Source: JAPPLB01 sp965218555
Lineage (GTDB): Bacteria > Acidobacteriota > Terriglobia > Bryobacterales > UBA6623
Direction: 5' to 3'
Length of the DNA stretch: 64,000 nucleotides
Assembly (NCBI GenBank): GCA_965218555.1
Contig: OZ244625.1
Span: 5,518,001-5,582,000, forward strand
Under the pieces are notes generated by a model. It had not been told where the DNA came from and did not search any database. It saw only the letters and a list, made by a program, of their open reading frames with translations. Positions 8,727 to 16,561 of this stretch are shown here, one piece after another; positions within the stretch are counted from its first letter, which is position 1, and each line of letters starts with the position of its first letter. Both the position numbers and the translations under genes were made by a program.

Positions 8727-9674
8727 ATGACCAACCATACCATCGGGATCGATATCTCGAAAGCCCACCTCGACGCCTACGCCGCGCCCGAGGGCAGGGC
8801 GGCCCGCTTCTGGAACGATGCGGCCGGCTTCCAGAAGCTGATCGGCTGGATCGGCCCCGAGGCCGAGCGCATCGCCTACGAGCCCAGCGGACCTTGGCAC
8901 CGCGACTTCGAGGAGGCGCTGCTGAAGGCCGGTCTTCCGCTGTACGCGATCAATCCGTACCAGGTCCGGTGCTTCGCCAGATCGCAGCGACGCCGCGCCA
9001 AAACCGACGCCGTCGACGCCCGCACGCTGGCGACGATGGCGGACGCCATCGTCGACCTGCGCCCAACCGCGGCAAAGTCCCACAGCGACCGCGACCTCGC
9101 CGAACTGCAACTCGTGCGCGACGCGCTGGTCGGCGACCGCACCGCCATCGGCAACCGCGGCAAGCACTTGCGCCATCCTCTGGCCATGCGCGTCAACCGC
9201 GAGCGGCTCGCCCAGAGCGAGCGCCAGCTGAAGCGCGTCGACGCCGAGATCCGGAAGCTCCTCGAGACCCGCGAGGATCTGAAGCGCCGGTTCGAGATCC
9301 TGACCTCGATCCCCGGAATCTCCAACATCACCGCCGCAGGACTCATCGTCCACATGTCCCAGCTCGGCACCCTCACCGGCCCTCGCGCCGCCAGCCTCGC
9401 CGGGCTGGCACCGCTGGCCCGCGAGTCCGAAGCCTGCAAGCGACGCAGCTTCATCCAGGGCGGCAGGGAAAAGGTGCGGCGGTTGCTCTCCATGCCCGCC
9501 GTCGCCGCCATCCGCTGCAACCCCCACCTCGGGAGAAAGTACACCGCGCTGCGCGACGCCGGCAAGCCGCCCATGGTCGCCATCACGGCCGTCATGAGGA
9601 AGCTCGTCGTCCTGCCCAACATCCTCGTCCAACAGGACCGCCTCTGGATCCCCGAACCGGCCACGGCCAACTGA
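8727..9674 (+). CDS. IS110 family transposase (DEDD recombinase)
   Basis: 315 residues. The ATG at 8727 follows AGAAGGG and begins immediately before the RuvC-like strand IGIDISKAHLD. The four acidic residues are D9, E52 (YEPSGPW), D94 and D97 (KTDAVDART). The C-terminal Tnp_20 part has LTSIPGISNITAAGLI and SLAGLAPLARESE, which includes the Ser used for strand attack, and ends with SFIQGGREKVRRLL and AVMRKLVVLPNILV. Nothing is truncated, so the protein could be active. An earlier in-frame start at 8646 would overlap the presumed bridge RNA and is not preferred. A long antisense open frame opposite this gene is a high-GC shadow. Confidence 0.9.
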   Translation: MTNHTIGIDISKAHLDAYAAPEGRAARFWNDAAGFQKLIGWIGPEAERIAYEPSGPWHRDFEEALLKAGLPLYAINPYQVRCFARSQRRRAKTDAVDARTLATMADAIVDLRPTAAKSHSDRDLAELQLVRDALVGDRTAIGNRGKHLRHPLAMRVNRERLAQSERQLKRVDAEIRKLLETREDLKRRFEILTSIPGISNITAAGLIVHMSQLGTLTGPRAASLAGLAPLARESEACKRRSFIQGGREKVRRLLSMPAVAAIRCNPHLGRKYTALRDAGKPPMVAITAVMRKLVVLPNILVQQDRLWIPEPATAN

Positions 9675-9763
9675 CATGCGCGCCCCCCGCTCTTCGCACC
9701 ACCCGCCGTCTTCAGAGCTTAAAACCGACCCTGGAGCGAAACCTTGACACATGGATACTGCTA

Positions 9764-10928
9764 GAGTAGTGCATCTTAAATAGCAACGATTATTATCTTG
9801 GAGACGTCTATACAATTGAGAGGACGTTCCCGATGCGTATTGCTCTCCAGGTGGAGCTGAACGTGGATCAGCGGTCGCGGTTGGAAGCCATCGTTGGGAG
9901 CCGAATGTTGCCGGCCCGTCTGATTGAACGGTCGAGAATCGTGCTGCTGGCTGCCGTCGGCTGCCGCAACAAACAGATCGCTGCCGAGTTGAATATTACT
10001 CCGGAGAAGGCGGCGCGGTGGCGGAAAAGGTACCTCCAACTCGGACTCGCCGGCCTGGAAAAGGACGCCCCTCGTCCCGGCCGCAAACCGAGCATCAGCG
10101 CGAAACTCGTGAGGGAACTCATCCGCAAGACCACTCAGCAAACTCCGTCCAACGCCACTCACTGGAGTACCCGCTCCATGGCCGCCGCCATGGGAATCAG
10201 TGCAGCCAGTGTGCGGCGTATCTGGCAGGCACACGGCTTGAAGCCGCACCGTACCGCCAGCTTCAAGCTCAGCAACGATCCCCGCTTTGTCGAGAAACTC
10301 GAGGACGTTGTGGGGCTGTATCTGAATCCACCCGAACATGCCCTGGTATTGTCGGTCGACGAGAAGAGTCAGATTCAGGCGTTGGATCGCACGCAACCCG
10401 GCTTAGCGCTGAAAAAGGGGCGGGCCGGGACCAGGACCCACGACTACAAACGCTAGGGCACGACCACCTTGTTTGCCGCATTGAACACGCTCGACGGCAA
10501 GGTGATCAGCAGCTGCATGAAAAACCACCGCCACCATGAATGGCTGCAGTTCCTGCGGCTGATTGACCGCCAGACCGCGCCCAACAAACAACTGCACTTG
10601 ATCGTGGACAACTACGCGACCCACAAACACGAAAAGGTGCAACGCTGGCTCGCCCGCCACAAACGATTCCACATCCACTTCACCCCGACTAGTTCTTCGT
10701 GGCTCAATATGGTCGAGAGATTCTTCCGCGACCTCTCTGAGAAGCGCCTGCGCCGAGGGACGTTCCGCAGTGTGAATGAACTTGTCGGGGCCATCGACGC
10801 CTATATCGACCAACACAACAACAACCCCAAACCTTACATCTGGACAGCTGCCGCCTCCGATATCCTGGAGAAAGTCAAACCTGCTCGGCGCACTCTCGAT
10901 AAACGTCAATCTGCTTGACGCACTACTC
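9764..10928 (+). mobile_element. IS630 family element 1, TA-flanked
   Basis: The ends are GAGTAGTGCATC at 9764 and, inverted, GAGTAGTGCGTC ending at 10928, flanked by TA at 9762-9763 and 10929-10930 as expected for IS630. Removing the element and one TA restores CTAG followed by the first bases of the neighbouring IS5. It therefore inserted into the TA of the CTAG at the left border of that IS5. Confidence 0.88.
9833..10918 (+). pseudogene. IS630 transposase interrupted by one in-frame TAG
   Basis: A reading frame of 362 codons is complete except for an amber codon at 10454-10456. The frame is the same on both sides, so no insertion or deletion is involved. The helix-turn-helix half (MRIALQVELNVDQR to ITPEKAARWRKRYLQLG) and the first catalytic Asp (VLSVDEKSQ) come before the stop. 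The second Asp (HLIVDNYATHKH) and the Glu (SSSWLNMVERFF) come after it. The paralogous transposase at 12137-13225 has His at the stop position (HDYQRHGTTTLF against HDYKR-stop-GTTTLF here). A Tyr codon would need only one base change. It is either a recent loss or read through; loss is more likely. Confidence 0.88.
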
Positions 10929-10931
10929 TAG

Positions 10932-12136
10932 GGAAAGTCTGAACAACCCCATTTCCGAGGGGGCGCGATTGGTCGCGGTTTGAAAATCCAGTTCGAGGAC
11001 CTATCCGACCGACGAAGTGTTACGTGTTGCAACGGAGAAACGGTCCGAACCGCCAGGAAATCGCTTCGATTTGTCTGTTTCCCGCTCTCGGGCGATCCAC
11101 GGGCGGACTTGTCCCGCGTTATCCGGTCGCGTGGTGGCCAGCGATGAGCAGATTCGAGAATCCGAGCAGCAGCGCGATGCGTTGCGTGTTCTTCGCCAAC
11201 CCCCGGTAGCGCACCTTGCCGTACCCGAAGCGCCGCTTCACGTATAGGAACGGATGCTCCACCTTCGCCCGCACCGCCGCCTTGCGCTTCTCCGCCGCCG
11301 CCTCGGCGCCGTCCTTGTCGAGCAGGCGACGCTTGCCCGGCTTCATCGCCACCTGCCAGGCGACAGCGGAACCCTCGTTCTCCGGGCGCTTCTCCACGCC
11401 CTGGTAGCCCGCGTCTCCCCACGCCTCCGTCTCGTCGCCGCGCAGCAGCCCGCTCGCCTGCCCCACGTCCGCCGCGTTGGCGGACGTCGTCACCAAGCTG
11501 TGCGCCAGACCCGACTCGGCGTCCACCCCGATGTGCGCTTTCATCCCGAAGTACCACTGCTTGCCCTTCTTCGTCTGGTGCATCTCCGGATCCCGTTCGC
11601 TCTTGCGGTTCTTCGTCGACGACGGCGCGTCGATGATGCTCGCGTCCACGATCGTCCCCGTCTTCAACCGCTGCCCCAGCGACGCCAGATGCGCGTTGAT
11701 CTCCTCGAACAACCCCGCCCCCAGACCGTGCGCCTCCAGCAGGTGGCGGAAGTTCAGGATCGTCGTCTCGTCCGGCAGCGGCCCGCTCAGCCGCAGACCG
11801 ACAAAGCGGCGCACCGACTCCACCTCGTAGAGCAGATCCTCCATGCCGCGATCACTGAGGTTGTAGAACAACTGCACGCAGTGCACGCGCAGCATGACGC
11901 TGAGCCGATCGGGCCGACGACCACGGCCGGCCTTCGGATAAAACCGCTCGATCCGACTCTCCAGCCGTTCCCAAGGGATCAGCCCGTCCATCTTCTCGAG
12001 GAAGATCTCCCGCCGCGTCCGCCGCTTCTTCCAATCGTGCTCCAACTCCGCGCAAGTCGCCTGTTGTTCCATGGCTTGCTGACAGCTCCTTGGTCGTTTC
12101 GCGAATTATCGCAGAATCGACTTGATCAGACCTTCC
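10932..12136 (-). mobile_element. IS5 family insertion sequence
   Basis: A 1205-bp element. The left end GGAAAGTCTGAACAA and the inverted right end GGAAGGTCTGATCAA differ at two positions in 15. The flanks are CTAG (10928-10931) and TTAG (12137-12140), both fitting the YTAR 4-bp target of IS5 elements but differing in one base. The transposase gene fills most of the element. IS630 elements sit directly against both borders, inserted in the TA of each flank. Confidence 0.85.
11119..12072 (-). CDS. IS5 family transposase, intact
   Basis: 317 residues, normal for the IS5 group. An N-terminal DUF772-type domain (RRTRREIFLEKMDGLIPWERL, MLRVHCVQLFYNLSD) is followed by the DDE catalytic core. The first Asp is in GTIVDASIIDAPSSTKN, the second in AWGDAGYQGV, and the Glu in KVEHPFLYVKRRFGYGKV. 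The tail RYRGLAKNTQRIALLLGFSNLL is the usual ending. No frameshift or stop is present, so it should be functional. The start is the ATG at 12072, within 65 bp of the element's right end. Confidence 0.93.
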   Translation of the reverse strand: MEQQATCAELEHDWKKRRTRREIFLEKMDGLIPWERLESRIERFYPKAGRGRRPDRLSVMLRVHCVQLFYNLSDRGMEDLLYEVESVRRFVGLRLSGPLPDETTILNFRHLLEAHGLGAGLFEEINAHLASLGQRLKTGTIVDASIIDAPSSTKNRKSERDPEMHQTKKGKQWYFGMKAHIGVDAESGLAHSLVTTSANAADVGQASGLLRGDETEAWGDAGYQGVEKRPENEGSAVAWQVAMKPGKRRLLDKDGAEAAAEKRKAAVRAKVEHPFLYVKRRFGYGKVRYRGLAKNTQRIALLLGFSNLLIAGHHATG

Positions 12137-13225
12137 TTAGTGTACTGTCCCGGAAATATATAAACAAAGTCGTTCGATCTTGGCGAGGATGGATTCGGCC
12201 GTGGCGGTCCAGACGAAGGGGCTGGTGTTGGCGTTGTAGTGTTCGACGAAGCGCTCAATGTTACGGACGAGAGCCTTGACGCTGGAGAAGGAACCACGGC
12301 GAATGGCCTTCTGGGTAATGATGCCGAACCAGCGTTCGACTTGGTTGAGCCAGGAGGCATAGGTTGGGGTGAAATGAAGGTGGTAGCGAGGACGCCGGGC
12401 GAGCCAGGCACGAACTTTGGGATGTTTGTGGGTGGCATAGTTATCGACGATGAGATGGATGTCGAGGTTGCGCGGCACACTGCCGTCGATCTGACGCAGG
12501 AAAGCGAGGAACTCCTGATGGCGGTGTCGCGGTTTACAGCGTGTGATGACTTGCCCCGTGGCAACATCGAGAGCAGCGAACAGAGTGGTCGTACCGTGAC
12601 GTTGGTAGTCGTGGGTGACGCCTTCGAGGTAGCCAAGGCCCATCGGGAGGAGGGGCTGAGTCCGCTGAAGAGCCTGGACCTGGGTCTTCTCATCGACCGA
12701 GAGCACCACGGCGTGGTCCGGGGGGTTGAGGTAGAGACCGACGATGTCGCGGACTTTCTCGACGAAGAACGGGTCGTTGGAAATCTTGAAATGCCGCTGG
12801 CGATGCGGCTGCACGCCGAACAGCTCGAACCACCGCTGGACAGTACTCTTCGAGACTCCCGTGTGTTGGGCCATCGAACGCACGCTCCAGTGCGAACCAT
12901 CCGGGGGGTCGGTTCCGAGGGCCGTGTTGATGACTTCGGCAACACGTTCATCGTCATGCCTGCGGGGGCGTCCGGGACGCAGTTCATCGTGGAGTCCGGA
13001 GACTCCCTGTTCACGATAGCGCTTGCGCCACTTGCCAACGGTCGTATTGGTGACACCGAGACGCCGGGCTACGGTCGAGCCGGGAACGCCTGCGGCGCAG
13101 GCGAGCACAATCTGGGCCCTCCGCACCAGACTATGCGGCAGCGTTCGGGAGCGGGCGAGGCTCCGCAGTTCCGTTTCCTCGCTTTCACGGAGAGTGATGG
13201 GAGCAACGGGGCGACCGCGTGGCAT
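12137..13225 (-). CDS. IS630 family transposase, intact
   Basis: About 362 residues from the ATG at 13225, which has GGAGG 7 nt upstream; two earlier ATGs are too close to that site. The helix-turn-helix region (VARRLGVTNTTVGKWRKRYR, SVRSMAQHTGVSKSTVQRW) precedes the DDE core: Asp in VLSVDEKTQVQAL, Asp in HLIVDNYATHKHPKV, Glu in YASWLNQVERWFGI. The coding frame runs through the terminal inverted repeat (ending ISGTVH). Its TAA stop is formed by the TA target plus one flanking base at 12137-12139, so the stop codon comes from the host DNA. Related IS630 proteins often end ISGTGH in the same way. Confidence 0.93.
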   Translation of the reverse strand: MPRGRPVAPITLRESEETELRSLARSRTLPHSLVRRAQIVLACAAGVPGSTVARRLGVTNTTVGKWRKRYREQGVSGLHDELRPGRPRRHDDERVAEVINTALGTDPPDGSHWSVRSMAQHTGVSKSTVQRWFELFGVQPHRQRHFKISNDPFFVEKVRDIVGLYLNPPDHAVVLSVDEKTQVQALQRTQPLLPMGLGYLEGVTHDYQRHGTTTLFAALDVATGQVITRCKPRHRHQEFLAFLRQIDGSVPRNLDIHLIVDNYATHKHPKVRAWLARRPRYHLHFTPTYASWLNQVERWFGIITQKAIRRGSFSSVKALVRNIERFVEHYNANTSPFVWTATAESILAKIERLCLYISGTVH

Positions 13226-13288
13226 GGGCATACCTCCAGAAACCAAAAGTTGCCCATTAATATATCATGCATTTCCGGGACAGTACAC
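12140..13288 (-). mobile_element. IS630 family element 2, TA-flanked
   Basis: The terminal repeats are a perfect 18-bp inversion, GTGTACTGTCCCGGAAAT at 12140-12157 and its complement at 13271-13288. TA flanks lie at 12138-12139 and 13289-13290. It inserted into the TA of the TTAG at the right border of the IS5 element. The perfect ends and intact transposase make it one of the youngest elements of the block. Confidence 0.93.
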
Positions 13289-13292
13289 TAGC

Positions 13293-14277
13293 TGTGATCT
13301 TTCAATAGGTTGTTCACTCGGTCCCGACCGAGGAAACTGAGGGTACCCAGCACACAGTTTCCCGGAAGGAGGACCGAGTGAACATCCATCAGAATGCCAA
13401 GTTGACCCCGCAAAGTCGAGCCGCTGTTGTCCGGCGGATCCTCGACGAGGGCCAGACCCCGAAGGCGGTGGCCAACGTCTTCGGGGTCTGTGCGCACACC
13501 GTGCGCAAGTGGGTAGACCGCTATCGGGCCGAGGGCGCCGACGGCTTGCTCGACCGCAGCTCGCGTCCGCATCGCTCGCCACGGACGATACCGGCCACCG
13601 TCATCAGCCGCATCACCGCCTTGCGCCGGCTGCGCTGGACCGGCGCACAGATCGCCGCCACTGTCGGGGTGGCGCCTGCTACCGTCAGTCGGGTCCTCCG
13701 CCGCCAGGGCCTTGCCCGCCTCTGTGCCCTCGACCCGGCGCCACCCGTCCGCCGCTACGAACATCCCCGCCCGGGCGACCTGCTGCACCTTGATATCAAG
13801 AAACTCGGCCGCTTTCACCGCCCCGGTCACCGCCTCACCGGGGACCGGGGCCACACCAGCCCCGGCGCCGGCCGGGAATACCTCCTTGTCTGCATCGACG
13901 ACCACTCCCGCCTTGCCTTCTCTCAGCTCTACCCCGACCAAACCGCCGCCTCGGCATCCGCGTCCGTCGCGTACTTACTGACAACGGCGGGTGTTACCGT
14001 TCCCGAGCCTTCAATGCGCGCTGCGCCCAACACCGCCTGCGCCATCGCTACACCCGGCCCTTCACCCCACCTGCCAACGGCAAAGCCGAACGCTTCATCC
14101 AGACCGCCCTGCGCGAGTGGGCCTACGCCCACGCCTACCACACCTCCGCACAACGCGCAGAGCACCGGCCGCGATGGCTCCACTGCTACCATTCGCACCG
14201 GCCACACGCCAGCCTCAAGGCCAAAACCCCCATCAGCCGTCTCGGCCTGACTGGGAACAACCTGTTGAGGTTCCACA
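13293..14277 (+). mobile_element. IS481 family element, copy 1, with 46-bp deletion
   Basis: A 985-bp element whose ends are TGTGATCTTTCAATAGGTTG at 13293 and, inverted, TGTGGAACCTCAACAGGTTG ending at 14277. A second copy at 34050-35080 is 1031 bp; the 46-bp difference is one internal deletion at about 13949-13956. The flanks are ACTAGC on the left, where the CTAG is partly made by the end of IS630 element 2, and CCTAGG on the right. Both fit the NCTAGN target but do not match each other, so this is not a simple undisturbed insertion. Confidence 0.9.
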
Positions 14278-14282
14278 CCTAG
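13378..14282 (+). pseudogene. IS481 transposase, frameshifted by 46-bp deletion
   Basis: The GTG start at 13378 with AAGGAGG upstream and the first ~190 residues are nearly identical to the intact copy, including helix-turn-helix domains and the first catalytic Asp (LLHLDIKKLGRF). At about 13949 a 46-bp piece between two GCCTCGGC repeats is missing. The natural frame (RLGIRVRRVLTDNGGCY, then NGKAERFIQT, with the second Asp and the Glu) is therefore out of phase. The restored frame ends FHT and a TAG at 14280-14282, which lies outside the element in its CCTAGG flank. The unshifted frame runs on as a nonsense tail to 14250. Confidence 0.93.
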
Positions 14283-15391
14283 GAGCCTGCCTGCTTGTCG
14301 ACGACGTTGATCAACGGTTGGCCGCGGGCGTAGCGGTGGATGTTCTCCGAGAACAGGTTGATGAGCCGCACCTGCCGATCTAAGCTCCAGCCGGAGGTGT
14401 GAGGCGTCATCACGACGTTGTCGAGCTCGTAGATCGGATGGCCCTTGGGCGCCGGGTCGGGCGCGAAGACATCGAGGCCGGCACCGGAGATCCAGCCCTC
14501 CTTGAGCGCCTTGACGAGCGCCATGTCATCGAAAACCATGCCGCGCGACATGCAAATGAAATAGGCGGTTTTCTTCATCCTGCCAAAGACGTCTGCATTG
14601 AACATTCGCTCGGTAATCGGTGTGTGCGGCACCGCCGAAACCAGCACGTCCACCTGACCCACCATCTCGTCGAACCAGGTGGGGTCGTGGAGTTCGTCGA
14701 CGAAGTGCGGCTTGGGGATCGGTTTGGCGTCGGTACCCACGATGCGCATGTCGAAACCGTAGTAAGCACGCCGGGCGATGGCTTCGCCGATGCCCCCCAT
14801 GCCGACGATGCCCATCACACGACCGGCCAACTCGCCATGATGGCCGGTCTTGGGTGTCCCGAGCGCTTTCAACTCCTTATCGACGTAAAACTGCTTCATA
14901 TAGGTGTGGATGCACCGTGTAAGCGCGAGCAGTAGGCCCATGGCGGTTTCCGAAATGCCGGGGGCGAAAGTGCGGGCGTAGTTCGTGAAAGCGACCGGGT
15001 GGTCGCGCAAGTCCTGCGGCATGTTCTCGATGCCGGCGCCGCCATTCATGATCCACTGCACCTTCGGGGCGCTGTCGAGCTCGCCTTGGCGCAGCCCACC
15101 GTAGATCACTTCGGCTTCGGGAAGGCGGCGCTTGAATTCGTCGCGGTCGGGACAGAGGATGATGTCCACTTTCGTCGGGGCGGCCGCCTGCTCGATTTGC
15201 CGGATCTCGTTGGGCGCGAAGCGGTACGTGGTCACAATGCGAATCGGACCGCCTTGCGCTTGCGGCGCGGCCATGTTCATCGCCGCCGGCGCGACCACTG
15301 CCTTGCGGCCCGCCGCGGCGGCCGCGGGAACCGCCGCGACACCACCCGCGAGAGTGACGAACGCGCGTCGGGAAACATTGTGCTCCGCCAT
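14279..15391 (-). CDS. D-2-hydroxyacid dehydrogenase with Tat leader
   Basis: A 370-residue NAD-dependent oxidoreductase of the phosphoglycerate/glyoxylate reductase group. The ATG at 15391 has AGGAGG 8 nt upstream and opens a twin-arginine signal (NVSRRAFVTLAGG, then an Ala-rich core). The Rossmann motif is VGMGGIGEAIARRA, the catalytic Arg is in ICMSRGMVFDD and the His in VMTPHTSGW. Where the family usually has a Glu-Pro pair supplying the acid, the sequence is DVFAPDPAPKGHP, with Asp, which is worth checking. The C-terminus INVVDKQAGS is the normal family ending, so the gene is complete although IS481 copy 1 ends only 1 bp from its TAG stop. Confidence 0.86.
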   Translation of the reverse strand: MAEHNVSRRAFVTLAGGVAAVPAAAAAGRKAVVAPAAMNMAAPQAQGGPIRIVTTYRFAPNEIRQIEQAAAPTKVDIILCPDRDEFKRRLPEAEVIYGGLRQGELDSAPKVQWIMNGGAGIENMPQDLRDHPVAFTNYARTFAPGISETAMGLLLALTRCIHTYMKQFYVDKELKALGTPKTGHHGELAGRVMGIVGMGGIGEAIARRAYYGFDMRIVGTDAKPIPKPHFVDELHDPTWFDEMVGQVDVLVSAVPHTPITERMFNADVFGRMKKTAYFICMSRGMVFDDMALVKALKEGWISGAGLDVFAPDPAPKGHPIYELDNVVMTPHTSGWSLDRQVRLINLFSENIHRYARGQPLINVVDKQAGS

Positions 15392-15792
15392 GAGTCCGGC
15401 CTCCTGAAGTCCGAAACCGAGGCACAGCTTATCATGCGCAATTGTTCGGCGAATGCCGCCGGCCTTGACGGCGGCGGGCACCGGAAGATGCTCTACGAAG
15501 GTCAAACAGATCGGCGAGCGGTATTTAGACTTAGAAGACCTTCAGTTCATGCGTCTGTCCTGGAACCAGGCACGCACCTCGTCGGAGCCAGCGAAGCGGA
15601 CGTCGGCACAGGCATCTCGGCTCCGCAAACAGATGGACCGGTCGTTCAACGCCTCCGTCTCGCTCATGACGAGGCACAGCGATGACGCCGCGACATCCAC
15701 GAAAGGCCATATGGTGCTTTCGAACACGCCCGAGCCCTCTCCGACCGTTGCTACAATGAGCGGGAATCGAGCGTAGAAAGGTCGATTTTTCC
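15392..15792. other. Divergent promoter region between dehydrogenase and efp
   Basis: About 400 bp without a convincing gene; the open frames here have no recognisable motifs. It should hold promoters for the dehydrogenase (leftward) and efp (rightward). Confidence 0.5.
15752..15757 (+). promoter_or_regulatory. Possible -10 element for efp
   Basis: TACAAT preceded by TTGC lies 36 bp before the efp GTG start. No good -35 is found at 16-18 bp, so support is weak. Confidence 0.3.
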
Positions 15793-16353
15793 GTGGACGT
15801 TCAGGCAACGCAGCTTCGCCCCGGTATGCTCATCAAGTTCGAGGGCAAGCTCTTCTCCGTCTTCCGAGCCGAGCATCGCACCCCCGGCAATAAAAGGGGC
15901 TTCGTACAGGCCAAGATGCGCAATCTCGACAGCGGCTCGATGATCGACTACAAGTTCTCCTCGGAGAACTTCGTCGAGAAAGTCGCCCTGGACGATCAGG
16001 AGATGGAGTATCTCTACGAGGACGGCGGGCTCTATTACTTCATGAATACCGAGACCTACGAGCAGATTTTTCTCACCCGGGAAGATCTCGGTGATCAGAT
16101 CCTCTATATCTTGCCGAACAGCACGTTAAAGGTTCGGTTTTACGAGGGCCGGCCCTTTAATATCGACCTGCCGGCGAGCATTGACTTGAAAGTGGTCAAG
16201 ACCGAGCCGAGCATCAAAGGAGCGACCGTCACAAACGTAACGAAACCGGCGAAGCTCGAGACGGGACTTGTCGTGCAGGTGCCGCCTTTCATCAAGGAAG
16301 GTGAGAAGATTCGGGTCAACACCACGGACGGGAGTTACCAGAGCCGGGCTTAG
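15793..16353 (+). CDS. efp: Translation elongation factor P
   Basis: 186 residues with the normal three beta domains: the KOW-like domain I, domain II (YYFMNTETYEQIFL) and the C-terminal OB domain (PPFIKEGEKIRVNTTDGSYQSRA). EF-P enters the ribosomal E site and relieves stalling on consecutive prolines. The loop that reaches the peptidyl-tRNA is HRTPGNKRGF. Aligned on the PG and the following Phe, the tip position that holds modified Lys in E. coli is Asn33 here, with Lys34 next to it. No epmA, epmB or earP gene is in the window. The start is GTG. The neighbouring selA converges on it from the other strand. Confidence 0.96.
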   Translation: MDVQATQLRPGMLIKFEGKLFSVFRAEHRTPGNKRGFVQAKMRNLDSGSMIDYKFSSENFVEKVALDDQEMEYLYEDGGLYYFMNTETYEQIFLTREDLGDQILYILPNSTLKVRFYEGRPFNIDLPASIDLKVVKTEPSIKGATVTNVTKPAKLETGLVVQVPPFIKEGEKIRVNTTDGSYQSRA

Positions 16354-16561
16354 CCTGCATTTCTCACCACCTGACGGTCGGAGCACGCGATAAGACCGCC
16401 ATGACTTCGTTGCGCTTGCTTGCCGTGCTCGATGTACTGCCAAGTACACCCTCCGTGCGCCAAGCGGCTCGCGCCTCGTCCTGACGGCCCTCTCACGCAC
16501 TTCGGCTCGCCACATGGTGAAAAATACAGACTGAGCGGATCCGGCGCGATCACCACCGGTT

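Larger units (their letters stand above)
8522..9761 (+). mobile_element. IS110 family insertion sequence
   Basis: A DEDD-type recombinase gene at 8727-9674 has about 205 bp of non-coding left end and about 87 bp of non-coding right end. That asymmetry is typical of the IS110 group rather than the IS1111 group. IS110 elements have no terminal inverted repeats and leave little or no duplication, so the limits given are simply the neighbouring elements and are approximate. The right end contains TTGACACATGGATACT at 9744-9759; many IS110 right ends carry a TTGACA of this kind, which can form a junction promoter in the excised circle. A 32-bp perfect palindrome lies in the left end. Confidence 0.7.

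Noticed and set aside
8340..9815. Long minus-strand frame (491 codons) opposite the IS110 gene
   Set aside because: High-GC shadow of the recombinase gene; composition is repetitive Gly/Ala/Asp with no family motif, and it crosses three element borders.
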